In this document: piece after piece, positions 16,927 to 25,791 of the stretch
Numbering within the stretch: position 1 is the first letter of the stretch
How the letters are laid out: the number at the start of each line of letters is the position of its first letter
Assembly: GCF_900156165.1 (NCBI RefSeq)
Contig: NZ_FTMY01000006.1
Location: forward strand, 248,001-312,000
From: Pseudacidovorax sp. RU35E
GTDB taxonomy: Bacteria > Pseudomonadota > Gammaproteobacteria > Burkholderiales > Burkholderiaceae_C
Length of the DNA: 64,000 bases
Reading direction: 5' to 3'
The notes under the pieces: model-generated
What the model saw: the letters and a program-made list of their open reading frames with translations, nothing else
Told to the model about the DNA's origin: nothing
Database searches by the model: none
Program-made: the position numbers and the translations under genes

Positions 16927-18846
16927 TCAGGCAGGAGCGGTTTCGGAGAGGGAGGACGCGGCCTCCGGCAGCGGTGCGAAGCGGCCGGCCGAAGCCGCCA
17001 GCCGGCCCAGCCCCGCCGCATCGAGGATGAGGGCGACGCGGCCGTCGCCCATGATGGTGGCGCCCGAGATGCCGTCCACCTTGCGGTAGTTGGCCTCCAG
17101 GCTCTTGATGACGACCTGGTGCTGGCCCAGGAGCGCGTCCACGAAGAGCGCCACGCGCTGGCCGTCGGTCTCCAGCACGATGAAGATGCCGTCGGGCCCC
17201 GGGGCCTTGCTGCCCGGCAGGCCCAGCACCTCGTGCAGGGCCACCACGGGCAGGTAGCGCCCCCGGATGCCCAGAACCCGGCCCGCACCGGCCACGGTGC
17301 GCACGGCGTCGCCTTCGACCCGCAGCGATTCGACGATGAAGGCCAGCGGCACGATGAACACCTCGCCGCCGCAGGCCACCGACAGGCCGTCCAGGATGGC
17401 CAGCGTGAGCGGCAGCCGCACGGCGATGCGCGTGCCGCGGCCCTTCTCGCTGTGCACGTCCACCCGGCCGCCCAGGGCCTGGATGTTGCGGCGGACCACG
17501 TCCATGCCCACGCCGCGTCCCGACACGTCGGTCACGGCGGCGGCAGTGGAGAAGCCGGCCTCGAAGATCAGCGACCACACCTGCGCGTCGGTAGGCTGCT
17601 CGGGCACGGCCATGCCGCGCTCGCGCGCCTTGGCGAGGATGCGCTCGCGGTCCAGACCGCGGCCGTCGTCCGCCACCTCGATCACGATGCTGCCGCCTTC
17701 GTGGCGGGCGCTCAGCGTGATCGCGCCCGCGGCCGGCTTGCCGGCCGCCACGCGGTCGGCGGGCAACTCCAGTCCATGGTCCAGGCTGTTGCGCACGAGG
17801 TGGGTGAGCGGGTCCACGATGCGCTCGATCAGGCCCTTGTCCAGCTCGGTGCCCTCGCCTTCGAGCCGGATCTCGACTTCCTTGCCCAGGCGCTGCGCCA
17901 GATCGCGCGCCAGGCGCGGGAAGCGGTTGAACACGGCGGAGATCGGCATCATGCGGATGGCCATGGCGGCCTCCTGCAGACCCCGGGTGTTGCGGTCCAG
18001 CAGGTCCAGGCCCGAACGCAGGCGCTCGACCTGCTGCGGCGTCTCGCTCTGCGCGTGCTGGGCCAGCATGGACTGGATGATGACCAGCTCGCCCACCAGG
18101 TTGATGATCTGGTCGACCTTGTCGACGCTGACGCGGATGGAGCTCGATTCGTGCAGCGCCGCGGCCGGCGAGGCCGGGGCACCCGCTGCCATGGCAGGCA
18201 GGACGGGCGCGGCCGCCGGCGCGTTCGCCTCCGGCGGCGGCGGCGGCGGCGGTGGCGGCAGGAGGGGCGCCGGATCGGCCGCAGGCGCCGCCGCCTCGCG
18301 TTCGGCTCCCCCGCCCGGCTCGTCGTCGAAGAAGCCGAAATCGACACCTTCGCCTTTGATCTCTCCGGCCTGGGCCGAGGCCGCGTCCACGGCGGTCGGT
18401 GCCGAAGCAGGTGCCGGTGCCGGTGCGCACGCCTCGGGCGTCATCGGCGGCGTCCCGGCGGTGTCCGCCAGCGCCGCCAGCCGCGCGCGCACGGCCTCCA
18501 CGTCCGCGGCCGGCACGGGCGGCTGGCCTTCGAAGGCCGCGATCTGCGCCCGCATCACGTCATCGGCCACCAGCAGCGCATCCACGATCTCGGGCGTCAG
18601 CGCCACCCGGCGATCGCGCACGCGATCGAGCAGCGATTCGGCCACATGCGCCAGGCGCGTCACCTCGTCCAGGCCGAAGGTGGCGGCGCCGCCCTTGATG
18701 GAATGCGCCGCGCGGAACAGGGCATTGAGCGTCTCGCCGTCCACCTGCTGCGGGTCCAGGGCCAGCAGCAGCGACTCCATCACGTCCAGGTGCTCGCGGG
18801 CCTCTTCCACGAAGATGCCGACGAATTCGCCGAGGTCCACTTTCAT
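16927..18846 (-). CDS. cheA: Chemotaxis histidine kinase CheA
   Basis: Central kinase of the chemosensory array, 639 residues. The Hpt (P1) domain carries the phosphorylated His48 in RAAHSIKGGAATFG. A long linker of Ala, Pro and Glu, including a run of eight prolines coded by a GGC-rich tract near 18235-18260, replaces an obvious P2 domain. The dimerisation domain (VSVDKVDQIINLVGELVI) and the ATPase domain (HLVRNSLDHGLELP, DDGRGLD, GRGVGMDVV) follow. A CheW-like P5 domain is at the end (EVLGLPGSK region). The start at 18846 begins the Hpt fold directly. Confidence 0.97.
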   Translation of the reverse strand: MKVDLGEFVGIFVEEAREHLDVMESLLLALDPQQVDGETLNALFRAAHSIKGGAATFGLDEVTRLAHVAESLLDRVRDRRVALTPEIVDALLVADDVMRAQIAAFEGQPPVPAADVEAVRARLAALADTAGTPPMTPEACAPAPAPASAPTAVDAASAQAGEIKGEGVDFGFFDDEPGGGAEREAAAPAADPAPLLPPPPPPPPPEANAPAAAPVLPAMAAGAPASPAAALHESSSIRVSVDKVDQIINLVGELVIIQSMLAQHAQSETPQQVERLRSGLDLLDRNTRGLQEAAMAIRMMPISAVFNRFPRLARDLAQRLGKEVEIRLEGEGTELDKGLIERIVDPLTHLVRNSLDHGLELPADRVAAGKPAAGAITLSARHEGGSIVIEVADDGRGLDRERILAKARERGMAVPEQPTDAQVWSLIFEAGFSTAAAVTDVSGRGVGMDVVRRNIQALGGRVDVHSEKGRGTRIAVRLPLTLAILDGLSVACGGEVFIVPLAFIVESLRVEGDAVRTVAGAGRVLGIRGRYLPVVALHEVLGLPGSKAPGPDGIFIVLETDGQRVALFVDALLGQHQVVIKSLEANYRKVDGISGATIMGDGRVALILDAAGLGRLAASAGRFAPLPEAASSLSETAPA

Positions 18847-18871
18847 CGCCGTGCCCTTCCGCCGGCGCAGT

Positions 18872-19240
18872 TCACGCCAGCACCTTGCCGATCACCGCGA
18901 TCAGCGTCTGCGGATCGAAGGGCTTGACCATCCAGCCCGTCAGGCCGGCTGCGCGGCCGGCCGCCTTCATCTCGGCGCTGGACTCGGTGGTCAGCATCAG
19001 GATGGGCGTGCGCGCATGGGCGGCCTGCCCGCGCAGCCGGCGGGTGAAGGTCAGGCCGTCCACGTTCGGCATGTTCTGGTCGGTCACGATGGCATCGACG
19101 TGCACACCGCCGGCCAGCTTGTCCAGCGCCTCGGCGCCATCGGCGGCCTCCACCACGGCGTAGCCGCCCATGCGCAGCGTCATGGCCACCATCTGGCGGA
19201 TCGAGGGGGAGTCGTCCACGGTCATCACGGTCTTGTTCAT
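18872..19240 (-). CDS. cheY: CheY-type single-domain response regulator
   Basis: A 122-residue receiver-only protein. The acidic pocket is MTVDDSPSIRQM; the phosphoacceptor is Asp54 in AIVTDQNMPNVDG, with the Thr in MLTTESSAEMK and Lys in MVKPFDPQTL. It should carry phosphate from CheA to the flagellar switch, or act as a phosphate sink. It lies directly upstream of cheA (25-bp gap). A second receiver is encoded at 21930 in the same operon. Confidence 0.95.
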   Translation of the reverse strand: MNKTVMTVDDSPSIRQMVAMTLRMGGYAVVEAADGAEALDKLAGGVHVDAIVTDQNMPNVDGLTFTRRLRGQAAHARTPILMLTTESSAEMKAAGRAAGLTGWMVKPFDPQTLIAVIGKVLA

Positions 19241-19260
19241 GGCGTGTGTCGCTCCCGGCC

Positions 19261-20970
19261 TCAGAAGGATTCCCAACCGGCGTCCGCGCCGGCCGCGGCC
19301 AGCGCGGGCGTGGGGGCGGAAAGGCGCCGAGCCGGCGCTGCCTTGGCCCGCACGGGCGAGGCGCTGGCGGCGACCTTTGCCGCAGCCGCACGTGGCTTGC
19401 GCGTGGGCGCGGCCACCGGCACCACGGCATCGGCACCGAGGCGGAACACCGCCACGCTGCGCACCAGGTGCTCGGCCTGCTCCTTGAGCACGGCGGCCGC
19501 GGCCGACAGTTCCTCCACCACCGCCGCGTTCTGCTGGGTGGCCTGGTCCATCTGCACCACGGCCTGGCCCACCTGGGCGACGCCCAGGCTCTGCTCGCGG
19601 CTGGCCGCACTGATCTCGCCGGCCACCTGGGCCACGCCGCGGATGGCGCCGACCACCTGGTCCATGGTGCTGCCGGCCTGATCGGCCAGGGCCGAGCCGT
19701 GGGCCACCGTGTCCACACTGGCGGTGATCAGCGACTTGATCTCCTTGGCGGCCTCGGCGCTGCGCTGGGCCAGCGCGCGCACCTCGCTGGCCACCACCGC
19801 GAAGCCGCGGCCCTGCTCGCCGGCGCGGGCGGCTTCGACGGCGGCGTTGAGCGCCAGGATGTTGGTCTGGAAGGCGATGCCGTCGATCACGCTGATGATT
19901 TCGGAGATGCGCCCCGCGCTGTCGGCGATGCCACGCATGGTCTGCACCACCTGCGCCACGACGGCGCCGCCCTCGGCGGCCACCTCGGAAGCGCGGGTGG
20001 CCAGGTCGCTGGCGCGCTGCGCATGCTCCGAGTTCTGGCGCACGGTGGTGTTGAGCTGTTCCATGGAGGCCGCCGTCTCCTCCAGCGCCGAGGCCTGCTG
20101 CTCGGTGCGTGCCGACAGGTCGCTGCTGCCGGAGGCGATCTCCCGGCTGGCCGAGGCCAGCCCGTCGGCATTGCGGCGCACCTCGCTGACCACGGCCGCG
20201 AGCTTGCCGCGCATGGCCTCCAGGCTGTGCAGCAGGCGCGCGGTCTCGTCGCGGCCCTGGACCTCGACGCGCACGGTCAGATCGCCCGCGGCCACCGACT
20301 CGGCCACCCCCGAGGCGCCGGCGATGGGCCGCGTGATCGAGCGAGTGACCAGCACCGAGCACAGCCCGCCGAGCAGCACCGCGACGATGCCGCCCGCGAC
20401 GATCATCCACTCGCTGCGCTGCAGGCTTTCCAGCGTGAATGCGCGGTGGCGGCTGCCCGTGTCGCGGATGTCCTCGGTCACGCGATCGAGCGCGGCCAGG
20501 TAGGCCTCGCCATGCGCGATGAGCGAGCGTTCCTCCTCCATCGTCATGACGCGTCCTCCCGCCTGGGCGGTGAACAGCTGCTCGCGCATCCGGGTGTAGG
20601 TCCCGCGGTCGGCCACCACGCGGGCGATGTGCTGGCGGGCCTCCTCGTCGTCGGCCATGTCGGCCACCCGTCGCGCCGTCTCGCCGATGCGCTTCGAGGT
20701 CGCCTCCGTCTCGCGGGAGAGCGTCTGCACATAGGCCGCGTCGCGGCTGTGCAGGATGGCCAGTGCCCGCACCATGTTCAGGCGGATGTCGGCCGCCCAC
20801 TGCTGCGCGAGGACCTCGCGCTCATGGATCACCGTCGCCTGGTAGTCGATGGCCTGGCGCAGGGCCTTGAGCCGTGACACGGCCAGGGTCGCCACCAGGC
20901 CGGTGACGATCAGCACGAGGAGGAAGGCGACGGCGAGCCGGCTGCCGGTCTTGAAATTGGTGAGGCGCAT
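19261..20970 (-). CDS. Methyl-accepting chemotaxis protein with C-terminal pentapeptide
   Basis: A 569-residue receptor. TM1 is near residues 12-32, followed by a roughly 160-residue periplasmic four-helix-bundle-type sensor domain. TM2 ([14 protein letters not shown] region) is near residues 190-210. A HAMP domain and the long signalling hairpin follow, with tip [20 protein letters not shown]. The C-terminal tail is Ala/Pro/Lys-rich and ends GWESF, which fits the x-aromatic-x-x-aromatic CheR/CheB tether. The ligand is unknown. It lies 20 bp upstream of cheY. Confidence 0.95.
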   Translation of the reverse strand: MRLTNFKTGSRLAVAFLLVLIVTGLVATLAVSRLKALRQAIDYQATVIHEREVLAQQWAADIRLNMVRALAILHSRDAAYVQTLSRETEATSKRIGETARRVADMADDEEARQHIARVVADRGTYTRMREQLFTAQAGGRVMTMEEERSLIAHGEAYLAALDRVTEDIRDTGSRHRAFTLESLQRSEWMIVAGGIVAVLLGGLCSVLVTRSITRPIAGASGVAESVAAGDLTVRVEVQGRDETARLLHSLEAMRGKLAAVVSEVRRNADGLASASREIASGSSDLSARTEQQASALEETAASMEQLNTTVRQNSEHAQRASDLATRASEVAAEGGAVVAQVVQTMRGIADSAGRISEIISVIDGIAFQTNILALNAAVEAARAGEQGRGFAVVASEVRALAQRSAEAAKEIKSLITASVDTVAHGSALADQAGSTMDQVVGAIRGVAQVAGEISAASREQSLGVAQVGQAVVQMDQATQQNAAVVEELSAAAAVLKEQAEHLVRSVAVFRLGADAVVPVAAPTRKPRAAAAKVAASASPVRAKAAPARRLSAPTPALAAAGADAGWESF

Positions 20971-20985
20971 CGCAACGCTTTCGGT

Positions 20986-21453
20986 TCAGAAGAATTCGTG
21001 GGAGCCGGCACGGCCCTTGCCGTGTGCCGGAAGAGAAGCCCCGTGCGCGTCGCCCCAGGCCATGGCCGCAGGCCACACGGCGCAGGAACGGTCCGCACCG
21101 GGGCCGGCGTCCGCGACGAGGCGCATGGCCCGCGCGAGCTGCGCATGCCGCCGCTCGGCGGCCTGCAGCAGCTGGCCGAGCGTGTCTTCGGCCTGCAGCG
21201 CGACCATGACCTGCTGCAGGGCGTCGCGCGCAAGGGCTTCGGGGCCGGGACGCAGGCCGGCCACCTGCACGAAGCCCGCGCGCAGATCGCCCATGGCCTG
21301 CGCCAGCATCGCGCTGGCCAGGGCGAGTTCACGGGCACCGGCCTCCAGCTGCAGCGCCATCGCCTCGGCAGTGGGCGGGCCGCCCGCGGTGCCGGGAGAC
21401 GAAGCGTCGCCGGCAGCGGGCAGCCCCAGGGCCACGGGCAGGGGCGTGCTCAT
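20986..21453 (-). CDS. Unrecognised 155-residue chemotaxis-operon protein with CheZ-like D-x3-Q signature
   Basis: No family assigned with confidence. After about 30 low-complexity residues the protein is mainly helical. Residues 84-98 read VALQAEDTLGQLLQA, where Asp90 and Gln94 (DTLGQ) match the D-x-x-x-Q catalytic signature of CheZ phosphatases (E. coli DLTGQ). The C-terminus ends in SHEFF after a Gly/Ala/Lys linker, also matching the x-aromatic-x-x-aromatic pentapeptide pattern. It sits inside the chemotaxis operon with an ATGA overlap with the preceding gene, and no classical cheZ is seen. A phosphatase acting on one of the two CheY proteins is therefore a reasonable inference, not a demonstration. 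Confidence 0.7.
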   Translation of the reverse strand: MSTPLPVALGLPAAGDASSPGTAGGPPTAEAMALQLEAGARELALASAMLAQAMGDLRAGFVQVAGLRPGPEALARDALQQVMVALQAEDTLGQLLQAAERRHAQLARAMRLVADAGPGADRSCAVWPAAMAWGDAHGASLPAHGKGRAGSHEFF

Positions 21454-21920
21454 GCCACGCCCCAGAGCCCGAGCAGGCCTTCGCCGTAGCCGTCGATCTC
21501 GACCTGGAAGAGCGCCCGGCGCATGCGGGCACCGGCCGGCGGAAGCAGCGCGGCAGCAGCGTCCCCGAAGCCGGTCTGCAGCAGGGTGAGGCGGCCGGCG
21601 TCGTCACGCACCATCAACCGGGCCCCGACGTTCAGCACCTCGGCGAAGTTCTCGCACAGGGTCTGGTCCAGCGAGCCGGCACGCACGCGGTCGTCGGCCG
21701 CATCCGCCGGCACCAGCGACAGGGCGGCCGCCATGTGGGCAGCCAGCGGCAGGTCGGCCGCCATCCAGGCCAGCGGCGTCTTGTCGCCGCCGTGGTAGCT
21801 GCCGGCCGCCGCGAAGCGGCAGCGCGTGGCCACGGGCTGCGTGGACACGTCCACGCCGCGGCGCAGCAGCAGGGACAGCGAGCGCTCCAGCTGGGCCGTT
21901 GTGGGCAGGGTCAGCATCAT
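21450..21920 (-). CDS. Unrecognised 156-residue chemotaxis-operon protein
   Basis: A small soluble alpha/beta protein not recognised with confidence. The central part LCENFAEVLNVGARLM (Glu94, Asn97) resembles the E-x-x-N helix of the CheC/CheX phosphatase fold. However, the acidic or Ser residue expected four positions earlier is Glu, and the spacing to a downstream proline does not fit the full signature. Two start codons in a row (MM, 21920 or 21917). Its stop overlaps the next gene start (ATGA), so the two products are probably made together. It lies 9 bp after the upstream cheY-like gene. Confidence 0.7.
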   Translation of the reverse strand: MMLTLPTTAQLERSLSLLLRRGVDVSTQPVATRCRFAAAGSYHGGDKTPLAWMAADLPLAAHMAAALSLVPADAADDRVRAGSLDQTLCENFAEVLNVGARLMVRDDAGRLTLLQTGFGDAAAALLPPAGARMRRALFQVEIDGYGEGLLGLWGVA

Positions 21921-21929
21921 GGCGTGCCT

Positions 21930-22292
21930 TCACTCCAGGATGTCGACCAGCGCCACCCGGAAGTCCTCGGCGCTGAAGGGCTTGCCGATCAGGAAGGCGG
22001 CACCGGCGTCGAAGGCCTGCTGCTGCATCTCGGTGCTCACCTCGGTGGTGACGAAGCCGAAGGGCGTGGTCGACTCCTCGCTTCGCAGCGCCTGCAGCAG
22101 CTCGATGCCGTTCATGGTCGGCATGTTCCAGTCCGAGATGATCAGCTCGGGCGATTCGGCATGGGCAGCCTGCAGGGCCTGCTGACCATCGGCCGCCTCG
22201 ACGATGTGGTGGCCGCGGAAGCCGGCTTCGCGCAGCATGTGGGCAATGACCTGCCGCATGGCACGGCTGTCGTCGGCAATCAGGATCTTCAT
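21930..22292 (-). CDS. CheY-type single-domain response regulator (second copy)
   Basis: A 120-residue receiver-only protein with acidic pocket ILIADDSRAMRQVI, phosphoacceptor Asp54 (LIISDWNMPTMNG), and Lys in LIGKPFSAEDF. The TVTTEVS position (FVTTEVSTEM) replaces the usual switch residues in a conservative way. It is only moderately similar to the other CheY of the operon, so the two probably have different partners. It lies 23 bp after the Aer-like receptor gene. Confidence 0.93.
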   Translation of the reverse strand: MKILIADDSRAMRQVIAHMLREAGFRGHHIVEAADGQQALQAAHAESPELIISDWNMPTMNGIELLQALRSEESTTPFGFVTTEVSTEMQQQAFDAGAAFLIGKPFSAEDFRVALVDILE

Positions 22293-22315
22293 GGCAGTTC
22301 CTTTGGGAATGGGGT

Positions 22316-23992
22316 TCAGGCACGCGCCAGCAGGCCGGCCGGGAGGTCGGAGGCGAACTCGCCGCCGTCGTCGGCACTCGCGTCGTCGGCACTCGCGGCG
22401 TGCGCGAGGGCGGAAGAGCGCTGGCCGGCGCCCCCGCCGCGGAAGACGCTCACCGCCTGGCCCAGGTGCTGGGCCTTTTCTTCCAGCGCGGCGGAGGCGG
22501 CAGCCACCTCCTCCACCAGCGCCGCGTTCTGTTGCGTGACCTGGTCGAGCTGGATCACCGTCTGGTTGATCTGCTGGATGCCGGCCGTCTGCTCGGCGCT
22601 GGCGGCGGCGATCTCGCCGATGAAGTCGGTGACCCGCTTGACGCTGCCCACCACCTCGCCCATGGTGCTGCCGGCCTCGCCCACCAGCCGGGTGCCGGTG
22701 TCCACCTGGGCCACCGCGTCGTCGATCAGCGTCTTGATCTCGCGCGCGGCCTGGGCCGAGCGCTGCGCGAGTTGCCGCACCTCGGCCGCCACCACGGCGA
22801 AGCCGCGGCCCTGCTCACCGGCACGGGCCGCCTCCACCGCCGCATTGAGCGCCAGGATGTTGGTCTGGAAGGCGATGCCGTCGATCACGTCGATGATCTC
22901 GACCACGCGCTTGGACGAGCGATGGATCGAGTCCATGGTCTGCACGACCTGCGCCACCACGCTGCCGCCGCGTGCGGCGACCTCGGACGCCGACACCGCC
23001 AGCTCGTTGGCCTGGCGTGCGTTCTCGGCGTTCTGGCCCACGGTGCTGGTGAGCTCCTCCATCGAGGCGGCGGCCTCTTCCAGTGCGCTGGCCTGCTCCT
23101 CGGTGCGCGCGGACAGGTTGAGGTTGCCCTGCGCGATCTCGGTCGATGCCGTGCTCACGCCCGACACGCCGCTGCCGACGTCGGCGATCACCGCCACGAA
23201 GTTGGCGCTCATCTGGTTGAGGGCACTCACCAGGGCCCGCGTCTCGTCGCCCCGGCGCAACACGAAGCGGCGCGGATCGGCGCTGGCGATGGCGCGCGCG
23301 GTGCGCACCGCACTGTCGAGCGGGCCGAGCACGGTGCGCTCGAGCATGAGTCCCAGCACCGTCCAGGCCAGCGCCGAGACGGCGGACAGGCCGGCAAGCA
23401 GGCCCGTGGCCGGCCCGGCTGCGCCGCTCCACGCCAGCCAGGCGCCGACCGCGGCGCTGGCCACGGCCAGCGTGCCCGTGGCCCAGGCCATGCGCCGCCG
23501 CAGCGGCAGCCGCCGAAGCGCGGCCATGGGATCGGCCCAGGCCGGCCCCACCGGCTCGCCCTGGCGCACCCGCAGGCGGCTGCTGCCCTTGCGCAGCCGC
23601 TCGTAGAGCTGCTCGGCGGCGCGCACCTCCTCGGGCGAGGGCTTGTTGCGCACCGACATGTAGCCTTCGATCCGGCCATTGGCGCAGATCGGGCTGGCGT
23701 TGGCGCGCACCCAGTAGAAGTCGCCGTTCTTGCAGCGGTTCTTCACCGTGCCGGTCCAGGGCAGGCCCTGCGCCAGCGTGGCCCACATGTCGGCGAACAC
23801 CTCCGGAGGCATGTCCGGGTGGCGAATGATGTTGTGCGCCCGGCCCAGCAGTTCCGCCTCGGCGAAGCCGCTGATGTCCACGAAGGTGCCGTTCACATAC
23901 GTGATGCGGCCCTTGAGGTCGGTGCGCGAGACCATGAAGCCGTTGTCCGGCAGCTGGCGCTCTTGGGTGGTGATCGGCAGGTTGATGCGCAT
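22316..23992 (-). CDS. PAS-domain (Aer-like) methyl-accepting chemotaxis protein
   Basis: A 558-residue energy/redox-taxis receptor type. An N-terminal PAS domain without a preceding TM segment ([43 protein letters not shown]) is like that of Aer, which binds FAD. Two hydrophobic segments around residues 165-205 follow, then a HAMP-like region and the signalling hairpin with [20 protein letters not shown]. The C-terminus lacks the pentapeptide seen in the other receptor. The ATG at 23992 has AAGGA upstream. It is first in the chemotaxis operon. A TTGAT-N4-ATCAA FNR-type box lies about 130 bp upstream, consistent with oxygen-linked control. Confidence 0.94.
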   Translation of the reverse strand: MRINLPITTQERQLPDNGFMVSRTDLKGRITYVNGTFVDISGFAEAELLGRAHNIIRHPDMPPEVFADMWATLAQGLPWTGTVKNRCKNGDFYWVRANASPICANGRIEGYMSVRNKPSPEEVRAAEQLYERLRKGSSRLRVRQGEPVGPAWADPMAALRRLPLRRRMAWATGTLAVASAAVGAWLAWSGAAGPATGLLAGLSAVSALAWTVLGLMLERTVLGPLDSAVRTARAIASADPRRFVLRRGDETRALVSALNQMSANFVAVIADVGSGVSGVSTASTEIAQGNLNLSARTEEQASALEEAAASMEELTSTVGQNAENARQANELAVSASEVAARGGSVVAQVVQTMDSIHRSSKRVVEIIDVIDGIAFQTNILALNAAVEAARAGEQGRGFAVVAAEVRQLAQRSAQAAREIKTLIDDAVAQVDTGTRLVGEAGSTMGEVVGSVKRVTDFIGEIAAASAEQTAGIQQINQTVIQLDQVTQQNAALVEEVAAASAALEEKAQHLGQAVSVFRGGGAGQRSSALAHAASADDASADDGGEFASDLPAGLLARA

Positions 23993-24327
23993 CGCAGGTC
24001 CTTGTCTGGTGACTTGCCGGGCATCGGCCAGGCATGTCATGGAAAGGATTGGAGCCAACAACTCGTGACAAATCGTTTCTTATCTGTGTCTTTGGCGGCT
24101 GGGCCCAGGTCTGTGGTTTTTTCTTGATCCAGATCAAACAGCCGGTCGCCGAACTATTCGAGGTGTCGCCGAGAGCCCACTCCTGGTGGTGAGAAGCGGG
24201 AGGATGAAACCCACTGCCGCGCTGGGATGTTCAGCTTCGGGACAGAACGTCTTGTTACCGTTTGATGACCGATGTGTCAGCACTCTGTTACAGATGGCGG
24301 CACGAAATGAGACAGAACTCCATAGTC
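23993..24327. other. Divergent intergenic region between chemotaxis and stress-signalling operons
   Basis: 335 bp without a supported gene. It holds the FNR-type box (24124-24137), a T-rich stretch at 24117-24125, and a short palindrome CTGTTACAG near 24287. The sequence is less G+C-rich than its surroundings, as expected for two divergent promoters. No sigma-28 promoter match good enough to call was found. Confidence 0.6.
24124..24137. promoter_or_regulatory. FNR/Anr-type binding box
   Basis: TTGATCCAGATCAA is an exact match to TTGAT-N4-ATCAA, the consensus of FNR/Anr/CRP-family oxygen regulators, and a perfect palindrome. Its centre is about 138 bp upstream of the Aer-like receptor start and about 197 bp upstream of the histidine kinase start. 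Either or both divergent operons could be targets. Promoter hexamers at the ideal spacing could not be fixed. Confidence 0.7.
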
Positions 24328-25791
24328 ATGCCTTCCACCACCTCTTTGCCCCTCCGGGTCCTCGTCGTCGACAGCGATGCCGCGGCCCGGGCAGCGCTGT
24401 GCGCGCGCCTTCAGGGCATGGGGCTTCGGGTGCGGCCCGCCGCCGGCATCGGCGAGGCGGCCGCCTGGGCGGGCTCGGGCGTTCCCATCGACGCCCTGAT
24501 GTGGGCGCCCTCGCCGGCCGACGGCGACGCCGGGCGCGCGTGCGCCCGCCTGAGGGCCGCGGACGCATACCTGCCGATCGTGGTGGTGCTCGACGCGCAG
24601 GACGATGCCCAGGCCCTGGCCGTCTTCGCGGCGGGCGCGGACGACCTCGTGCAGGGCGAGCTGGACGATGCGCTGCTCGGCGCACGCCTGGCGCGCCACG
24701 CCCAGCGCGCGGCCATGCTCGGCGCCTGCCGGCGGCAACTGGAGCGCCAGCGCGGAATCCAGGACAACATCGCCGACCCGGTGATCACCGTCGACGACCA
24801 CGGCACCGTGCTGGACCTGAACACGGCGGCCATGCGCCGCTTCGCCGCCCCCGGAGCGGCGGCGCTGGCCGGGCAGCCGCTGGAGGCCGTCATCGGCGCC
24901 GCACCTCGCCAGCTGGCCACCGGAGAGCGCGTCTGGCTGCGCGGCGTCGAGGGGGCAGGCTTCTGGGCCCAGGCCAGTGCCAGCCGGTGGGGCGAAGACG
25001 GCAGCGCCCGCACCACCTGGGTCCTGCGGGACCTGACCGAGACGATGCGCAACGAGCGCATGCACGACGAATTCCTCGCCAGCGTCAGCCATGAGCTGCG
25101 CACGCCGCTGACCTCCATCCTGGGAGCGGTGGGACTGTTGGCCTCGGGGGTGGCCGGTCGCCTGCCGCCCACGGCCGCGCCGCTGGTGGCGGCCGCCCAG
25201 CGCAACGGCGAGCGCCTGAGCAAGCTGATCGACGACGTGCTGGACCTGGCCAAGCTGGAAGGCGACCGCATGACGCTGCAGTGCCGGACCCAGGCCCTGG
25301 CGCCGCTGGCGGGCGAGGCGGTGAGCGCGGCGCAGGCCTATGCCGCGCGCGCCGGCGTCCACCTGCGCCTGCGCTGCCCCGCCAGCACCCCGTGCACCGG
25401 GCGCGGCGTCAGCGTGGACGCGGACCGCCTGCTGCAGGTGCTGGCCAACCTGATCTCCAACGCCATCAAGCATTCGGCACCCGGGCAGACGGTGGTGATC
25501 GAACTCAGCGACGCCGGCGATGGCCAGCGCATTGCGGTCACCGACGAAGGCAAGGGGGTGCCGAAGGACTTCCGCCCCCAGCTGTTCGAGAAGTTCGCCC
25601 AGGCGGGCGAGGGAGACCAGCGCGGCGCCGGCGGCACGGGCCTGGGGCTGCACCTGGCCCGGGTCCTGGTGCAACGCATGGGCGGGCGCATCGGCTATGC
25701 GCCCGGTCCCGGCGAGGTCGGCTCCACCTTCGACGTGTGGTTCCCGGCCGTCGCGGCCTCCAGGCCGGCCCGCGCCAGGGTGGCCCCGTGA
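24328..25791 (+). CDS. Histidine kinase with N-terminal degenerate receiver and PAS domain
   Basis: About 487 residues. A receiver-like domain opens the protein (LRVLVVDSDAAARAAL). Its phosphoacceptor position is not acidic: the beta-3 stretch reads DALMWAPSP with Ala where Asp is expected. This is therefore a pseudo-receiver. A PAS domain (NIADPVITVDDHGTVLDLNT) follows. HisKA has the H-box His near residue 255 (SVSHELRTPLTSI), and the ATPase domain has NLISNAIKHSAPG and GGTGLGLHLA. No TM segments, so it is cytoplasmic. Start: ATG 24328 is chosen; ATG 24307 is possible, and neither has a strong ribosome site. It heads a long operon, and the next gene begins inside its stop (GTGA). Confidence 0.9.
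   Translation: MPSTTSLPLRVLVVDSDAAARAALCARLQGMGLRVRPAAGIGEAAAWAGSGVPIDALMWAPSPADGDAGRACARLRAADAYLPIVVVLDAQDDAQALAVFAAGADDLVQGELDDALLGARLARHAQRAAMLGACRRQLERQRGIQDNIADPVITVDDHGTVLDLNTAAMRRFAAPGAAALAGQPLEAVIGAAPRQLATGERVWLRGVEGAGFWAQASASRWGEDGSARTTWVLRDLTETMRNERMHDEFLASVSHELRTPLTSILGAVGLLASGVAGRLPPTAAPLVAAAQRNGERLSKLIDDVLDLAKLEGDRMTLQCRTQALAPLAGEAVSAAQAYAARAGVHLRLRCPASTPCTGRGVSVDADRLLQVLANLISNAIKHSAPGQTVVIELSDAGDGQRIAVTDEGKGVPKDFRPQLFEKFAQAGEGDQRGAGGTGLGLHLARVLVQRMGGRIGYAPGPGEVGSTFDVWFPAVAASRPARARVAP

Noticed and set aside
18233-18262. GGC-rich trinucleotide tract as a regulatory or unstable repeat
   Set aside because: It codes for a proline run in the CheA linker, which explains the composition.
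24060-24140. Sigma-28 flagellar promoter for the chemotaxis operon
   Set aside because: ACAGATAA on the minus strand resembles part of the -10, but no TAAA -35 is present at the right spacing.
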